DNA of 32,527 nt from Vicinamibacterales bacterium (lineage in GTDB: Bacteria > Acidobacteriota > Vicinamibacteria > Vicinamibacterales > CAVVIG01). The DNA lies in the NCBI GenBank assembly GCA_025450765.1, contig JANWLS010000001.1:1-32527 (forward strand), given 5' to 3'. The first letter of the stretch is position 1. Each line of letters begins with the position of its first letter. Below the pieces are notes generated by a model. The model had not been told where the DNA came from. It did not search any database and saw only the letters and a list, made by a program, of their open reading frames with translations. This document shows, one piece after another, positions 9,572 to 16,982 of this stretch. Made by a program: the position numbers and the translations under genes.

Positions 9572-9619
9572 ATAGGTGCGATATCTACCTATGTAGATCA
9601 TCTCGGCCCTCCATGTCAA
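9572..9619 (-). promoter_or_regulatory. padR-ADOP promoter with overlapping inverted repeats (putative PadR operator)
   Basis: On the minus strand TTGACA (9619-9614) is separated by 18 bp from TACATA (9595-9590), a plausible sigma70-type promoter with a perfect -35 and a weak -10. Two inverted repeats with perfect 6-bp arms overlap here: ATCTAC-N4-GTAGAT at 9583-9598, covering the -10, and ATAGGT-N9-ACCTAT at 9572-9592, covering the start-site region. A dimeric repressor bound to either would block transcription. Assignment to PadR is inferred from position. Confidence 0.65.
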
Positions 9620-9683
9620 TCGTGAGCCCTCCTGGACCCCGGGGAGTGGACGGCGGACGCAGAACGGACCAGAATGGAGGGCC

Positions 9684-10583
9684 GTGCAGCTCAAAATCGA
9701 CCACGTGACCATCGCGGGCGCCGCCCTGACGCCACTCAAGGATCGCTTCGCCAGCGTCGGCCTGAAAGCGGATTTCGGCGGCGTGCACTCAAACGAGATC
9801 ACGCACATGGCGTGCCTGCCGTTCGACGATGGCTCCTACCTGGAATTGATTTCGACCCGCCAGCCTCGCGCGCACTCACCCCTCTGGCACCGGCACATCC
9901 TCGGGGACGCCGGCCTGTGCGCCTGGGCGATCGAGCCGCCCAACATGGCCGACGAGCTGAAGCGGCTCGGGGACCTCGGCGTCGCGGTGGACGGGCCGAC
10001 GCACATGAGCCGCCGATGGCCCGATGGCGCGCTGGCCGAATGGGATATCGCCGCCGTGGGTGAGGGCGACCCGGGCACCATCCTGCCGTTCCTGATCAAG
10101 GACCGGACGCCGCGTGAGCTGCGCGTCCCGCTGCGGCGCGGCGCGGCGGCCGAGGCGCGCCTGCGCGCGGACCGGCTCACGGGCGTCGTCGCCATGGTGC
10201 TCGGTGTCCGCCACCTGGAGAAGGCCATCGCGCTCTTCCGGCACGTGTACGACCTGCCGGAGCCGGAGATCATGGAGAACCCGCTCTTCGGCGCCACCCT
10301 GGCCCGCTTTCCCGACTCGCCCGTGGTGCTCGCGACGCCGCTGAAGCAGCCATCACCTCCGAGGATCCGCCGCTACGACGAGGACGATCGGCACTGGCTC
10401 GAGGCGCGGCTCCATCGCTTCGGCGACGTGCCCGCGGCCTGCCTGCTGGGCGTGCCTGACATCGAGCTCGTGATCGAGCGATTCGAGATGGACGAGGATC
10501 CGGAGCCCTGGTTCAACAGCCAGGCCGCGTGGTTCGACGACCGGAAATTGACCGGCATCAGGCTCGGCATCGTGACGATCTAA
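9684..10583 (+). CDS. VOC (glyoxalase-like fold) family protein
   Basis: A 299-residue protein built as two VOC modules. The first (about 1-115) opens with QLKIDHVTIAGAALTPLKDRFASVGL and has the typical end-strand DGSYLELIS. The second begins at about 170 (TGVVAMVLGVRHLEKAIALFRHVYDLPEPEI) and continues to the C-terminus. The first His (DHV) and the Glu of YLELIS are at positions that bind metal in VOC enzymes; the matching pair in the second module is less clear. It resembles the Glyoxalase_3-like group with no known substrate. Start is GTG 9684, supported by GGAGG 5 nt upstream. It lies 15 bp before the S10 peptidase gene, probably one operon, and is divergent from padR. Function unknown beyond the fold. 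Confidence 0.8.
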   Translation: MQLKIDHVTIAGAALTPLKDRFASVGLKADFGGVHSNEITHMACLPFDDGSYLELISTRQPRAHSPLWHRHILGDAGLCAWAIEPPNMADELKRLGDLGVAVDGPTHMSRRWPDGALAEWDIAAVGEGDPGTILPFLIKDRTPRELRVPLRRGAAAEARLRADRLTGVVAMVLGVRHLEKAIALFRHVYDLPEPEIMENPLFGATLARFPDSPVVLATPLKQPSPPRIRRYDEDDRHWLEARLHRFGDVPAACLLGVPDIELVIERFEMDEDPEPWFNSQAAWFDDRKLTGIRLGIVTI

Positions 10584-10598
10584 CCAAGGAGGACCCGA

Positions 10599-12221
10599 AT
10601 GCTGAAACGACTCGCGCTCGCGACGGCGCTCTTCGCACTCTGCCTCGCTCCGGTTCATGCGCAGCGACAGGCACGACCCGCCGAAGCGCCGCCCCCTCCC
10701 GAGACGGCTCAGTCAGCGCCCCACCAGGAAGCCGCCGCCGCAGTCAGCCACGACGATCACGCCGGACCCGGCTACGAAGTCGCCACCGACGCCGACGCCA
10801 AGATCTCGCAAACCTCACACACGATGACCCTCGACGGGCATGAGATCAAGTACACGGCGACGGCCGGCACGCTGCCGATCCGGCTGCCGGACGGCAAGCT
10901 GGCGGCCCGGATGTTCTTCGTCGCGTACACCAAGGACGGCGAGAACCCGAAGACGCGGCCGGTCTCGTTCCTCTACAACGGCGGTCCCGGATCGGCGACG
11001 GTCTTCCTGCACATGGGATCGTTCTCCCCCGTGCGCGCCGAGATGAAAGGTGACGGCTATCAGCCCGCGCCGCCTTACCGGCTGGTCAACAATGAGGACT
11101 CGCTCCTCGATACGACGGACGTCGTCTTCATCGACGCCATTTCCACCGGCTACAGCCGCACGGTGAAGGGTGTCGATCCCAAGCAGTTCCACGGCGCTGA
11201 CGGCGACCTGCAGGCGTTCGGTATTTTCATCCGCACGTACCTCGATCAGTACAACCGGTGGCCGTCACCGAAGTTCCTCATCGGTGAGAGCTACGGGACG
11301 ATCCGCTCGGCGGGACTCTCGAAGGAGCTGCAGGACCGGCAGGACATCGAGCTGAACGGGATCGTCTTCATCTCGTCGCTGCTCACCTACCAGACGCTGA
11401 GCAACGCGCCCGACAACGACATCGCGTACCTCGATTTCGTGCCGACCTACACGGCGACGGCGTGGTTCCACAAGAAGCTGCCGCCGGACCTGCAGAACGG
11501 CACGCTGCAGAGTGCCGTCCAGCAGTCGCGCGCGTTCGCCTTCGGCGACTACGCGCAGGCGCTGGCCAAAGGAAACACGATCACCGCCGCCGAGGAGCAG
11601 GCGGTCGCGCAGAAGCTGTCGCACTTCATCGGCATCTCCCCGCAGTACATCGAAGACGCCAACCTGCGCGTGAGCGCGACCCGCTTCCGCAAGGAACTGC
11701 TGCGCGACCAGCGGCTCACGGTGGGCCGCTACGACAGCCGGATGACCGGGATCGACAGCGACGCGGCCGGCGAGCGGCAGGATTTCGACCCCGCCGACGC
11801 GGCGGTGAACGGCGCCTTCACGGCGGCCTTCGCCAATTACGTCAAGAACGACCTGAAGTGGACGACCGACCTCCATTACGCCACGTCGGGCAACGTGCGG
11901 CCCTGGTCCTGGGACGAATTCCAGAACCGCTACATGGACGAGACCGACGCGCTGCGGGAGACGATGGAGAAGAATCCGTACCTGAAGGTGATGGTGGCGT
12001 GCGGCTACTACGACATGGCGACGCCGCTCGCCGGGGCGGAGTTCAATTTCGACCACCTCGGCTACGGCAAGACGTTCACCGATCGGACGCAGTTCCAGTA
12101 CTACGAATCGGGCCACATGATCTATCTGCGCCCGGGCCCTCACAAGAAGCTCAAGACCGACATCTCGCACTTCATCGACAGCAGCCTCGGATCCGTCGGG
12201 ACCACGTCGACGCAGAACTGA
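10599..12221 (+). CDS. Secreted S10 family serine carboxypeptidase
   Basis: A 540-residue secreted serine carboxypeptidase of the alpha/beta hydrolase type. A signal peptide is at 1-21 (cleavage near VHA-Q), followed by a Pro/Ala/His-rich linker to about 60. The oxyanion-loop motif NGGPGS is at 127-132, the nucleophile Ser231 lies in GESYGT, the catalytic Asp472 in CGYYDMATP and His506 in ESGHMIY, so the whole triad is present. The length is somewhat above the usual catalytic core because of the linker and a middle cap region (about 280-430). The start ATG has AAGGAGG 7 nt upstream. It follows the VOC gene by 15 bp and ends at a strong terminator. S10 peptidases remove C-terminal residues and work best at acid pH; a role in scavenging peptides is inferred. 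Confidence 0.93.
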   Translation: MLKRLALATALFALCLAPVHAQRQARPAEAPPPPETAQSAPHQEAAAAVSHDDHAGPGYEVATDADAKISQTSHTMTLDGHEIKYTATAGTLPIRLPDGKLAARMFFVAYTKDGENPKTRPVSFLYNGGPGSATVFLHMGSFSPVRAEMKGDGYQPAPPYRLVNNEDSLLDTTDVVFIDAISTGYSRTVKGVDPKQFHGADGDLQAFGIFIRTYLDQYNRWPSPKFLIGESYGTIRSAGLSKELQDRQDIELNGIVFISSLLTYQTLSNAPDNDIAYLDFVPTYTATAWFHKKLPPDLQNGTLQSAVQQSRAFAFGDYAQALAKGNTITAAEEQAVAQKLSHFIGISPQYIEDANLRVSATRFRKELLRDQRLTVGRYDSRMTGIDSDAAGERQDFDPADAAVNGAFTAAFANYVKNDLKWTTDLHYATSGNVRPWSWDEFQNRYMDETDALRETMEKNPYLKVMVACGYYDMATPLAGAEFNFDHLGYGKTFTDRTQFQYYESGHMIYLRPGPHKKLKTDISHFIDSSLGSVGTTSTQN

Positions 12222-12236
12222 GTCATCCGCCAACGA

Positions 12237-12273
12237 AAAACGCCCGCCGGCACTGGATGCCGGCGGGCGTTTT
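12237..12273. terminator. Perfect bidirectional intrinsic terminator
   Basis: The arm AAAACGCCCGCCGGCA (12237-12252) pairs completely with 12258-12273 over 16 bp around a 5-nt loop (CTGGA). On the plus strand the stem runs into TTTTCCTTTCC; on the minus strand it runs into TTTTTCG. It lies between the converging S10 peptidase and MBG-protein genes and should end both transcripts. Confidence 0.93.
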
Positions 12274-12303
12274 CCTTTCCTACCCTTTCAGTCGAACCGC
12301 GCG

Positions 12304-15300
12304 TTACCGCCCCGGCCCGTGATCACCTGAGCCGCCCGGCCCTCCGTGATTGTCGCCGTCGTGATCGTGGTGGTGATCATGATCATCGCCGTCGTGGCCG
12401 TGGTCGGTCAGCCGATGCACGACCTGCTGCACGTCCTGCCACGCATCCTTGTACCGCTCGATCGCATCGTCGCCGTCCTTCGTGACGAGCTCGCGATCAC
12501 CGTCCAGGATGTCACTGGCCGGGTCGCTCAGCCACCGTGAGTCGATGCCCGCCGCGACCGCCTCGTCGACCGCGCTCTGCGCGAGCGCACGATCGACCTG
12601 CACGAGGACGTCCGCCTGGGCCGTGAGTGTCGCGCTGAGCGACGCGGGCGCCCGCCGGAACTGCTCTTCCAGTTCGCGCACGGCCTGCTGCTCCTCCACG
12701 AACACCTTCTGGCCTTGCGCCGTCAGGTGCGAGTCGTCAGCCCAGAGCCGGGGCTCCAGACTGGCGTCGATGTCCCGCAGCGCTTCGTCCAGCTCATGAT
12801 CGAGCTGCCGGTCCCCTGTCGGCTCGAGCGCAGCCAGCGCGGCCCGAGCGGTCGACTTCACCTGCTGGAGACCGAGCACGGTCAGGGTGCCGTTGACGAA
12901 GTTGATCGTGTAGTTCGGATCCGTCGCACCACCCGGCACGATCGGATACGTCCCGGACGGGCTCAGCGTCTGAGCCGTGGTCGTGACGGTCACCGGCGTC
13001 GTGAGGCTGGCCGGCGTATCGCCGTTGACGAACCCGCTGTAGGTGACCGTGAGCGCCGGAACCGCCGCATCGAACCATTTCGTCTGGTTGTCAGCGGTAA
13101 TCGTCAGCGTCGCCTGCGTCACGGTCAGGAGACCGTTGACGAAGCTGATGGTGTAATTCGGCGACGACGCCCCGCTCACGAGGACCGGGTAGATGCCGAC
13201 CGGGCTGGTCGGCGTGGCGGTGGTCGACAACACGGCCGGCGAGGCCAGATTGGCCGGACCGTCCGTCCCGACGAAGCCGCTGTACGTCACGCCAAGTGAC
13301 GGTACGACTCCACCATAGGCCATCGACCCGCTCGCCGCCGTCACGATGAGCGAGGCGGGCGTGATGGTCACTGTCCCCGTGCCACTGGCTGGCATGTAGT
13401 TCTGGTCGCCGACGAAGGAAGCGGTGACCGCATAGCTGCCGGCGTTCACCGGCGCCGCGGGCTGACCGCCATACGACATGACGACCGGCGTCGATACCAC
13501 GGCCCCATTCGCCATGACCGTCACCGTTGCCGCATGCGGGCCGCCATCGTACGGGAACGTCCCGCCGATGACCGTCACCGTCGTGGTCGCACGATTGATC
13601 TGGACGACTGCGGTGCCGCTGACCGGCAGATAGTCCGTGTTGCCGGCAAACGACGCGACGACCGCATACGTCCCGCCAGTGACCGGCACTCCAGCCTGTC
13701 CGTTGTAGGTGAGCGTCACGGGTGCGAGCGGCTGGCCGCCGACGCCGGTGAGAGCTACGGTCGCCGGATGCGCGGTGCCGTCGTAGGTGAACACACCACC
13801 GGTGACCACCAGGGTCGGCGTGGCCTGGTTGATCACGATGGCCGTCGACGCCGAAACGGCGGCGTCGTTGGCGTCACCCGCGAAGGAAACCGCCACGTTG
13901 TAGGTGCCGGCGTCGACAGGCACCGTTGCCGAGCCGTTGTAGGTGATGGACACCGGCCCGAGCACGGTGCCGCCGGGTCCGGTGACAGAGGCCGTCGCCG
14001 GATGGGGCTGGCCGTCATACGTGAACGTCCCTCCCGTCGCGGTCACCGACGGTGTGGCCTGCTGGACCGTGATGTCCTGCGTCACGGGCTGAGCGGCATT
14101 GAACGTCGCGTCGCCCGACTGCGACGCGGCGACCTTGATCGTTCCCGCCCCGGTGATCGTCAGCACGTTGCCGGAGACCGTTCCCGGCCCCGATACGACC
14201 TGGAAGCTCACTGGCAAACCCGAGCTCGCCGTCGCCGAGAGGGCCGCCGGCGCATCCCCGAACGTCAGAGGCGCGATCGACGGGAACGAGATCGTCTGGT
14301 CGGCCTTGCTGATGTCCACGCCGATGTCGCACGTGGCACTGGCGAAGAAGCTGTTGGTCGCCGTCACCGCCACGGTATGCGAGCCGACCGCGAAGGTCTG
14401 CGAGAGCGACAACGGCGTCGGACCTGCCGTGCCCCCCGCCACCGAGTCGGTTTGCGCCGCCGTGCCTGCTCCATCGATCGTCCAGGTGACGGTCAGCGGC
14501 AGTTGGTTCGGATCGGACACCGACGCCCCGAGGACCACTGAAGCGCCCGAGGCTGACGTCGCCTGGAGCGCGTAAGTGGCTGGCGTGCAGGTGATGATCG
14601 GCGGGTTGGGATTCGCGACGTGAATCGTCACCGAGTTGGTCGACTGGAGTCCCGTGTTGTCCGTCGCGGAGAACACGATCGTGTAGCTCTGGCCGGCCTG
14701 TGCCAGCGTGGGTGTCCAGGTGAACGCCGCTGAATTCGGAACGCGCTGGGTGAATGGCATCGCAGGCGCGGTCGTGGCGCCCGGCGGAAGTCCGCCCGAG
14801 CCGAGCGTCACGAGCGTGTTCGCCAGCCCCGTGGCCGGATCGGTGTCGGGGTCGGTCGCTCCGACGGTGAAGCTCACGGGTGATCCGACCTGCGCCGTCA
14901 GCGACGCGGGCGTCGCCGCGTTGTTGACGAGCACCGTTGGCGGCGTCCCCCCCTGGTTCCGGACGACATCGAGAATCACGTCGAGTGGAATGCTGTTCCC
15001 GTCGTTGTCTGTGATCACGACCTGGGTCGCGTAGAGACCAAGGGCCGTCGGCGTCCAGCTGACGAACCCGGCCGTGGTCATCGTCATGCCGGGCGGAACC
15101 TGTGTTTGCAGGCCTGAGGCCGCCAGAGGGGTGAACGCGTACGACGCGATCGTGCCGTCCGGATCACTCGCCGGAATCTGGAAAGTCGACGGCACATTCT
15201 GGGGCAGAGTGATGATCGGCAGGCTGGATGCCGTTGGCGACTGCTCCGCCGTCGTCGCAGTGAGATGCACGACGCTCTCGAGAATGAAGTTAAGGTCGTG

Positions 15301-15717
15301 GTTGTTGTCCAGCAAGGACGACAGGCGACAGCAGTTTTCGAACTGGACCGTGTACGGACCATCGCCCGTGTACGTGTGCGTCAAGGTCGTCGTGGCTGCC
15401 ATCCAGTCATCGGCCGGATCGACCGCGGTGACCGTGAGCATCACCTGCGCGGTGCTCCCGTCACCGAGCGCGATCGTGTAGCCGGAGTTGAAAGTGGTGC
15501 CGACGGCCGGCCTCGCACCGACCAACCATGGATAATCCCAGCGCCAGGCCGTCTGCATCTGGAACGTGACGGTGCGCGGAGCGGTTGGACTGGCCGCCCA
15601 CTGAATGGTGCCGTAGCGGAAGTGCGTCGCGTACGCGCTGCGGCTGAAGAGGCCGGTGAGCGCCAGGGCGGCCACCAGCAGGAGCGACATCTTTCTGAGC
15701 TTGTGCATGTGTGTCAT
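12304..15717 (-). CDS. Large secreted MBG/Ig-repeat protein with His/Asp-rich tail
   Basis: A 1137-residue secreted protein of all-beta modules. A signal peptide is at 1-30 (cleavage near AYA-T). The N-terminal domain (31-155) starts THFRYGTIQW. Cadherin/Ig-like modules with DPDG, DNDG and DPDTDP motifs, possible Ca2+ sites, follow to about 370. A Cys-containing PKD-like module runs to about 468 and an Ig module at 470-551. Five tandem modules of about 78-80 residues cover 553-947 (three TYDG/PYDG type, then two MBG type ending NYTI-FVNG). Residues 948-1104 are predicted helical and charged. The tail at 1105-1137 has 9 His and 9 Asp. No sorting signal or membrane anchor is seen. Start 15717 has AGGA 8 nt upstream; the ATGs at codons 4 and 10 are alternatives. 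It follows the small secreted gene by 27 bp, so they are probably an operon. An adhesin or surface matrix role is inference. Confidence 0.85.
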   Translation of the reverse strand: MTHMHKLRKMSLLLVAALALTGLFSRSAYATHFRYGTIQWAASPTAPRTVTFQMQTAWRWDYPWLVGARPAVGTTFNSGYTIALGDGSTAQVMLTVTAVDPADDWMAATTTLTHTYTGDGPYTVQFENCCRLSSLLDNNHDLNFILESVVHLTATTAEQSPTASSLPIITLPQNVPSTFQIPASDPDGTIASYAFTPLAASGLQTQVPPGMTMTTAGFVSWTPTALGLYATQVVITDNDGNSIPLDVILDVVRNQGGTPPTVLVNNAATPASLTAQVGSPVSFTVGATDPDTDPATGLANTLVTLGSGGLPPGATTAPAMPFTQRVPNSAAFTWTPTLAQAGQSYTIVFSATDNTGLQSTNSVTIHVANPNPPIITCTPATYALQATSASGASVVLGASVSDPNQLPLTVTWTIDGAGTAAQTDSVAGGTAGPTPLSLSQTFAVGSHTVAVTATNSFFASATCDIGVDISKADQTISFPSIAPLTFGDAPAALSATASSGLPVSFQVVSGPGTVSGNVLTITGAGTIKVAASQSGDATFNAAQPVTQDITVQQATPSVTATGGTFTYDGQPHPATASVTGPGGTVLGPVSITYNGSATVPVDAGTYNVAVSFAGDANDAAVSASTAIVINQATPTLVVTGGVFTYDGTAHPATVALTGVGGQPLAPVTLTYNGQAGVPVTGGTYAVVASFAGNTDYLPVSGTAVVQINRATTTVTVIGGTFPYDGGPHAATVTVMANGAVVSTPVVMSYGGQPAAPVNAGSYAVTASFVGDQNYMPASGTGTVTITPASLIVTAASGSMAYGGVVPSLGVTYSGFVGTDGPANLASPAVLSTTATPTSPVGIYPVLVSGASSPNYTISFVNGLLTVTQATLTITADNQTKWFDAAVPALTVTYSGFVNGDTPASLTTPVTVTTTAQTLSPSGTYPIVPGGATDPNYTINFVNGTLTVLGLQQVKSTARAALAALEPTGDRQLDHELDEALRDIDASLEPRLWADDSHLTAQGQKVFVEEQQAVRELEEQFRRAPASLSATLTAQADVLVQVDRALAQSAVDEAVAAGIDSRWLSDPASDILDGDRELVTKDGDDAIERYKDAWQDVQQVVHRLTDHGHDGDDHDHHHDHDGDNHGGPGGSGDHGPGR
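12877..14061 (-). repeat. Five tandem coding modules (about 78-80 residues each)
   Basis: These units lie inside the MBG protein (residues 553-630, 631-708, 709-787, 788-867, 868-947). Units 1-3 share QATPT-type openings, a GGTFTYDG-like motif, a central TYNG motif and an AGTY-V-ASFAGD strand. Units 4-5 share VTYSGFV, PVGIYP or SGTYPI, and PNYTI-FVNG-LTV. The copies have diverged at DNA level, so this is an old duplication and not an assembly artefact. Confidence 0.8.
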
Positions 15718-15744
15718 GTGAATGGTCCTGCGAAAGGTGTCGCC

Positions 15745-16308
15745 TCAGAAGGTGAGGCTCAGCGAGCCCGAGGTGTGATCAAAGTCGGCGAGGCCGGTCG
15801 CCTGCGTGGCGCCCGTACCCGTCGCGCCATCGAACTGCAGGCTGCCGCTGACAATCGAGAGTTGGACACCGCTCAGGCCGACCAGCTGCCCGTTGCTGTC
15901 GATCTGAAGCGTCACCCCGGTCAGCGTGCCGCCGAGCGTCCCTTTGTTGACGTACTCCAGCGGCTGCGCGTCCGGGTCGTCGCTCGGAGCCGTGCCCGTG
16001 ATCGGCAGGTACTCCGCGTAGGACACCGCGAGCGCCCAGCTGCCTTTCGTGAACGAGCCGGTCGCGGGATCTTCGTCGAGCGTGAGCGTGAGCAGCCCGG
16101 GCAGGTCGCCGGTGGCCTGCATGGTGATCACGACGTGATTGCCGGCGGCGAGCGAGACGCGCGCGTGGGAGAGGGTAGACGTGTAGGCCTGCGGTCCCGC
16201 GGACTGCGCGCGAGCCGAGGTCGTCGAAGCAAGCGGGCCGGCGAGAGCCGCGAGGGCGCACAGTGCGACCAGACGGCCCCATCGACCCAAAGAGGGCCAG
16301 TGAGCCAT
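15745..16308 (-). CDS. Small secreted protein, unknown function
   Basis: A 187-residue protein with a signal peptide (residues 1 to about 34, basic start GRWGR, hydrophobic LVALCALAALAG, cleavage near ARA-Q). The mature part has no Cys and is rich in Gly, Thr, Ser and Leu. It shows beta-type patterning: NHVVITMQATGDLPGLLTLTLDEDPATGSF, then GTLGGTLTGVTLQIDSNGQLVGLSGVQLSIVSGSLQF, ending SGSLSLTF. GGAGA lies 4 nt before ATG 16308. The MBG-protein gene begins 27 bp after its stop, so the two are likely co-transcribed and co-secreted. I do not recognise a family. A structural partner of the MBG protein is a guess from context only. Confidence 0.7.
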   Translation of the reverse strand: MAHWPSLGRWGRLVALCALAALAGPLASTTSARAQSAGPQAYTSTLSHARVSLAAGNHVVITMQATGDLPGLLTLTLDEDPATGSFTKGSWALAVSYAEYLPITGTAPSDDPDAQPLEYVNKGTLGGTLTGVTLQIDSNGQLVGLSGVQLSIVSGSLQFDGATGTGATQATGLADFDHTSGSLSLTF

Positions 16309-16435
16309 GACTTCTCCAGCGTGAGAGACGTTGCGTGGGGGTTTGGAATCAGCGACCCGGCGCGCAGGGACGCGTGCGGCCAGGACCGCCCGGCTCGCCG
16401 AAAGGACACGGCGTCGAAACCCGGATGGACGCCTG

Positions 16436-16441
16436 ATTATA
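16436..16441 (-). promoter_or_regulatory. Candidate -10 (TATAAT) for the secreted-protein operon
   Basis: The 141 bp between the Yip1-type gene and the small secreted gene contain a perfect TATAAT on the minus strand, just after the Yip1 stop codon. Transcription from here would give a 5' leader of about 120 nt. No good -35 hexamer is visible and I recognise no riboswitch class in the leader. Confidence 0.4.
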
Positions 16442-16449
16442 GATGAGCT

Positions 16450-16962
16450 TTATACGGCAAAGGGCGCAAACAGCAGCACAAACGCGAGATACACCAGCCA
16501 GCCGATGAAGCAGACGCCGATTGCGCGCAGCGTGCTGCGATAATCGAGCGCCTGGCGCACGGCGATGACCATGGCGAGCAGCATCCAGATCGCGACGACG
16601 ATCGCGATGAGGGCGCCGCAGAGCGGACTGATCGTGAGGATGCGGAACACGCCCGGTGCCGCGGCGAAGCCGGTCGTCCGCAGCATCTCACCGAGCGTCG
16701 ATCGTGTCTGTGGCTCAGGCAGCAGGTGGACGCCGATCGCGTAGGCGAGCAGCGCCCACACGAACCAGCCGATCAGCGCGCTCAATGTCCCTTCGAGGAT
16801 GCCATAGGGCCCGAAGACCCGCATCAAGCCGAGACCCGACGCGATGCTCGCCACCACGACGACGGCCATGGCCTGGCCGGTCGCGGTGCGATCCGCCTCG
16901 ACCTCTTCGTAGGTGGCGACCTGCAGCCGGATAGCCCCGGCGAAGCGCGCTCCAAACGTCAT
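16450..16962 (-). CDS. Yip1-domain membrane protein
   Basis: A 170-residue integral membrane protein with about four to five hydrophobic helices (for example AMAVVVVASIASGLGLM, LSALIGWFVWALLAYAIGVHLL, ALIAIVVAIWMLLAMVIAV and the C-terminal AIGVCFIGWLVYLAFVLLFAP). The pattern, with an amphipathic N-terminus (RFAGAIRLQVATYEEVEAD) and a central GWFVWALLAY segment, fits bacterial Yip1-domain proteins. Their role is not established. The start ATG has no Shine-Dalgarno site. TATTAT lies 8 nt upstream and the divergent FAH start is only 20 bp away, so a leaderless mRNA is likely. The stop overlaps the region of the promoter for the next leftward gene. Confidence 0.78.
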   Translation of the reverse strand: MTFGARFAGAIRLQVATYEEVEADRTATGQAMAVVVVASIASGLGLMRVFGPYGILEGTLSALIGWFVWALLAYAIGVHLLPEPQTRSTLGEMLRTTGFAAAPGVFRILTISPLCGALIAIVVAIWMLLAMVIAVRQALDYRSTLRAIGVCFIGWLVYLAFVLLFAPFAV

Positions 16963-16969
16963 GGGGTCA

Positions 16970-16976
16970 TATAATA
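16970..16976. promoter_or_regulatory. Overlapping divergent -10 elements in a 20-bp start-to-start gap
   Basis: On the plus strand TATAAT at 16970-16975 ends 7 nt before the FAH ATG at 16983. On the minus strand TATTAT at 16976-16971 ends 8 nt before the Yip1 ATG at 16962. There is no room for a 5' leader or Shine-Dalgarno site for either gene, so both mRNAs should begin at or next to the start codon. No convincing -35 is seen. Confidence 0.65.
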
Positions 16977-16982
16977 ACCGGC

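Noticed and set aside
11265-12233. A 322-codon open frame antisense to the S10 peptidase gene
   Set aside because: It mirrors high-GC codon bias, the product is Arg/Val/Glu-rich with no domain, and the plus-strand gene has an intact catalytic triad.
16309-16435. A riboswitch in the leader of the secreted-protein operon
   Set aside because: I compared it from memory with c-di-GMP and cobalamin-type cores and found no convincing conserved motif.
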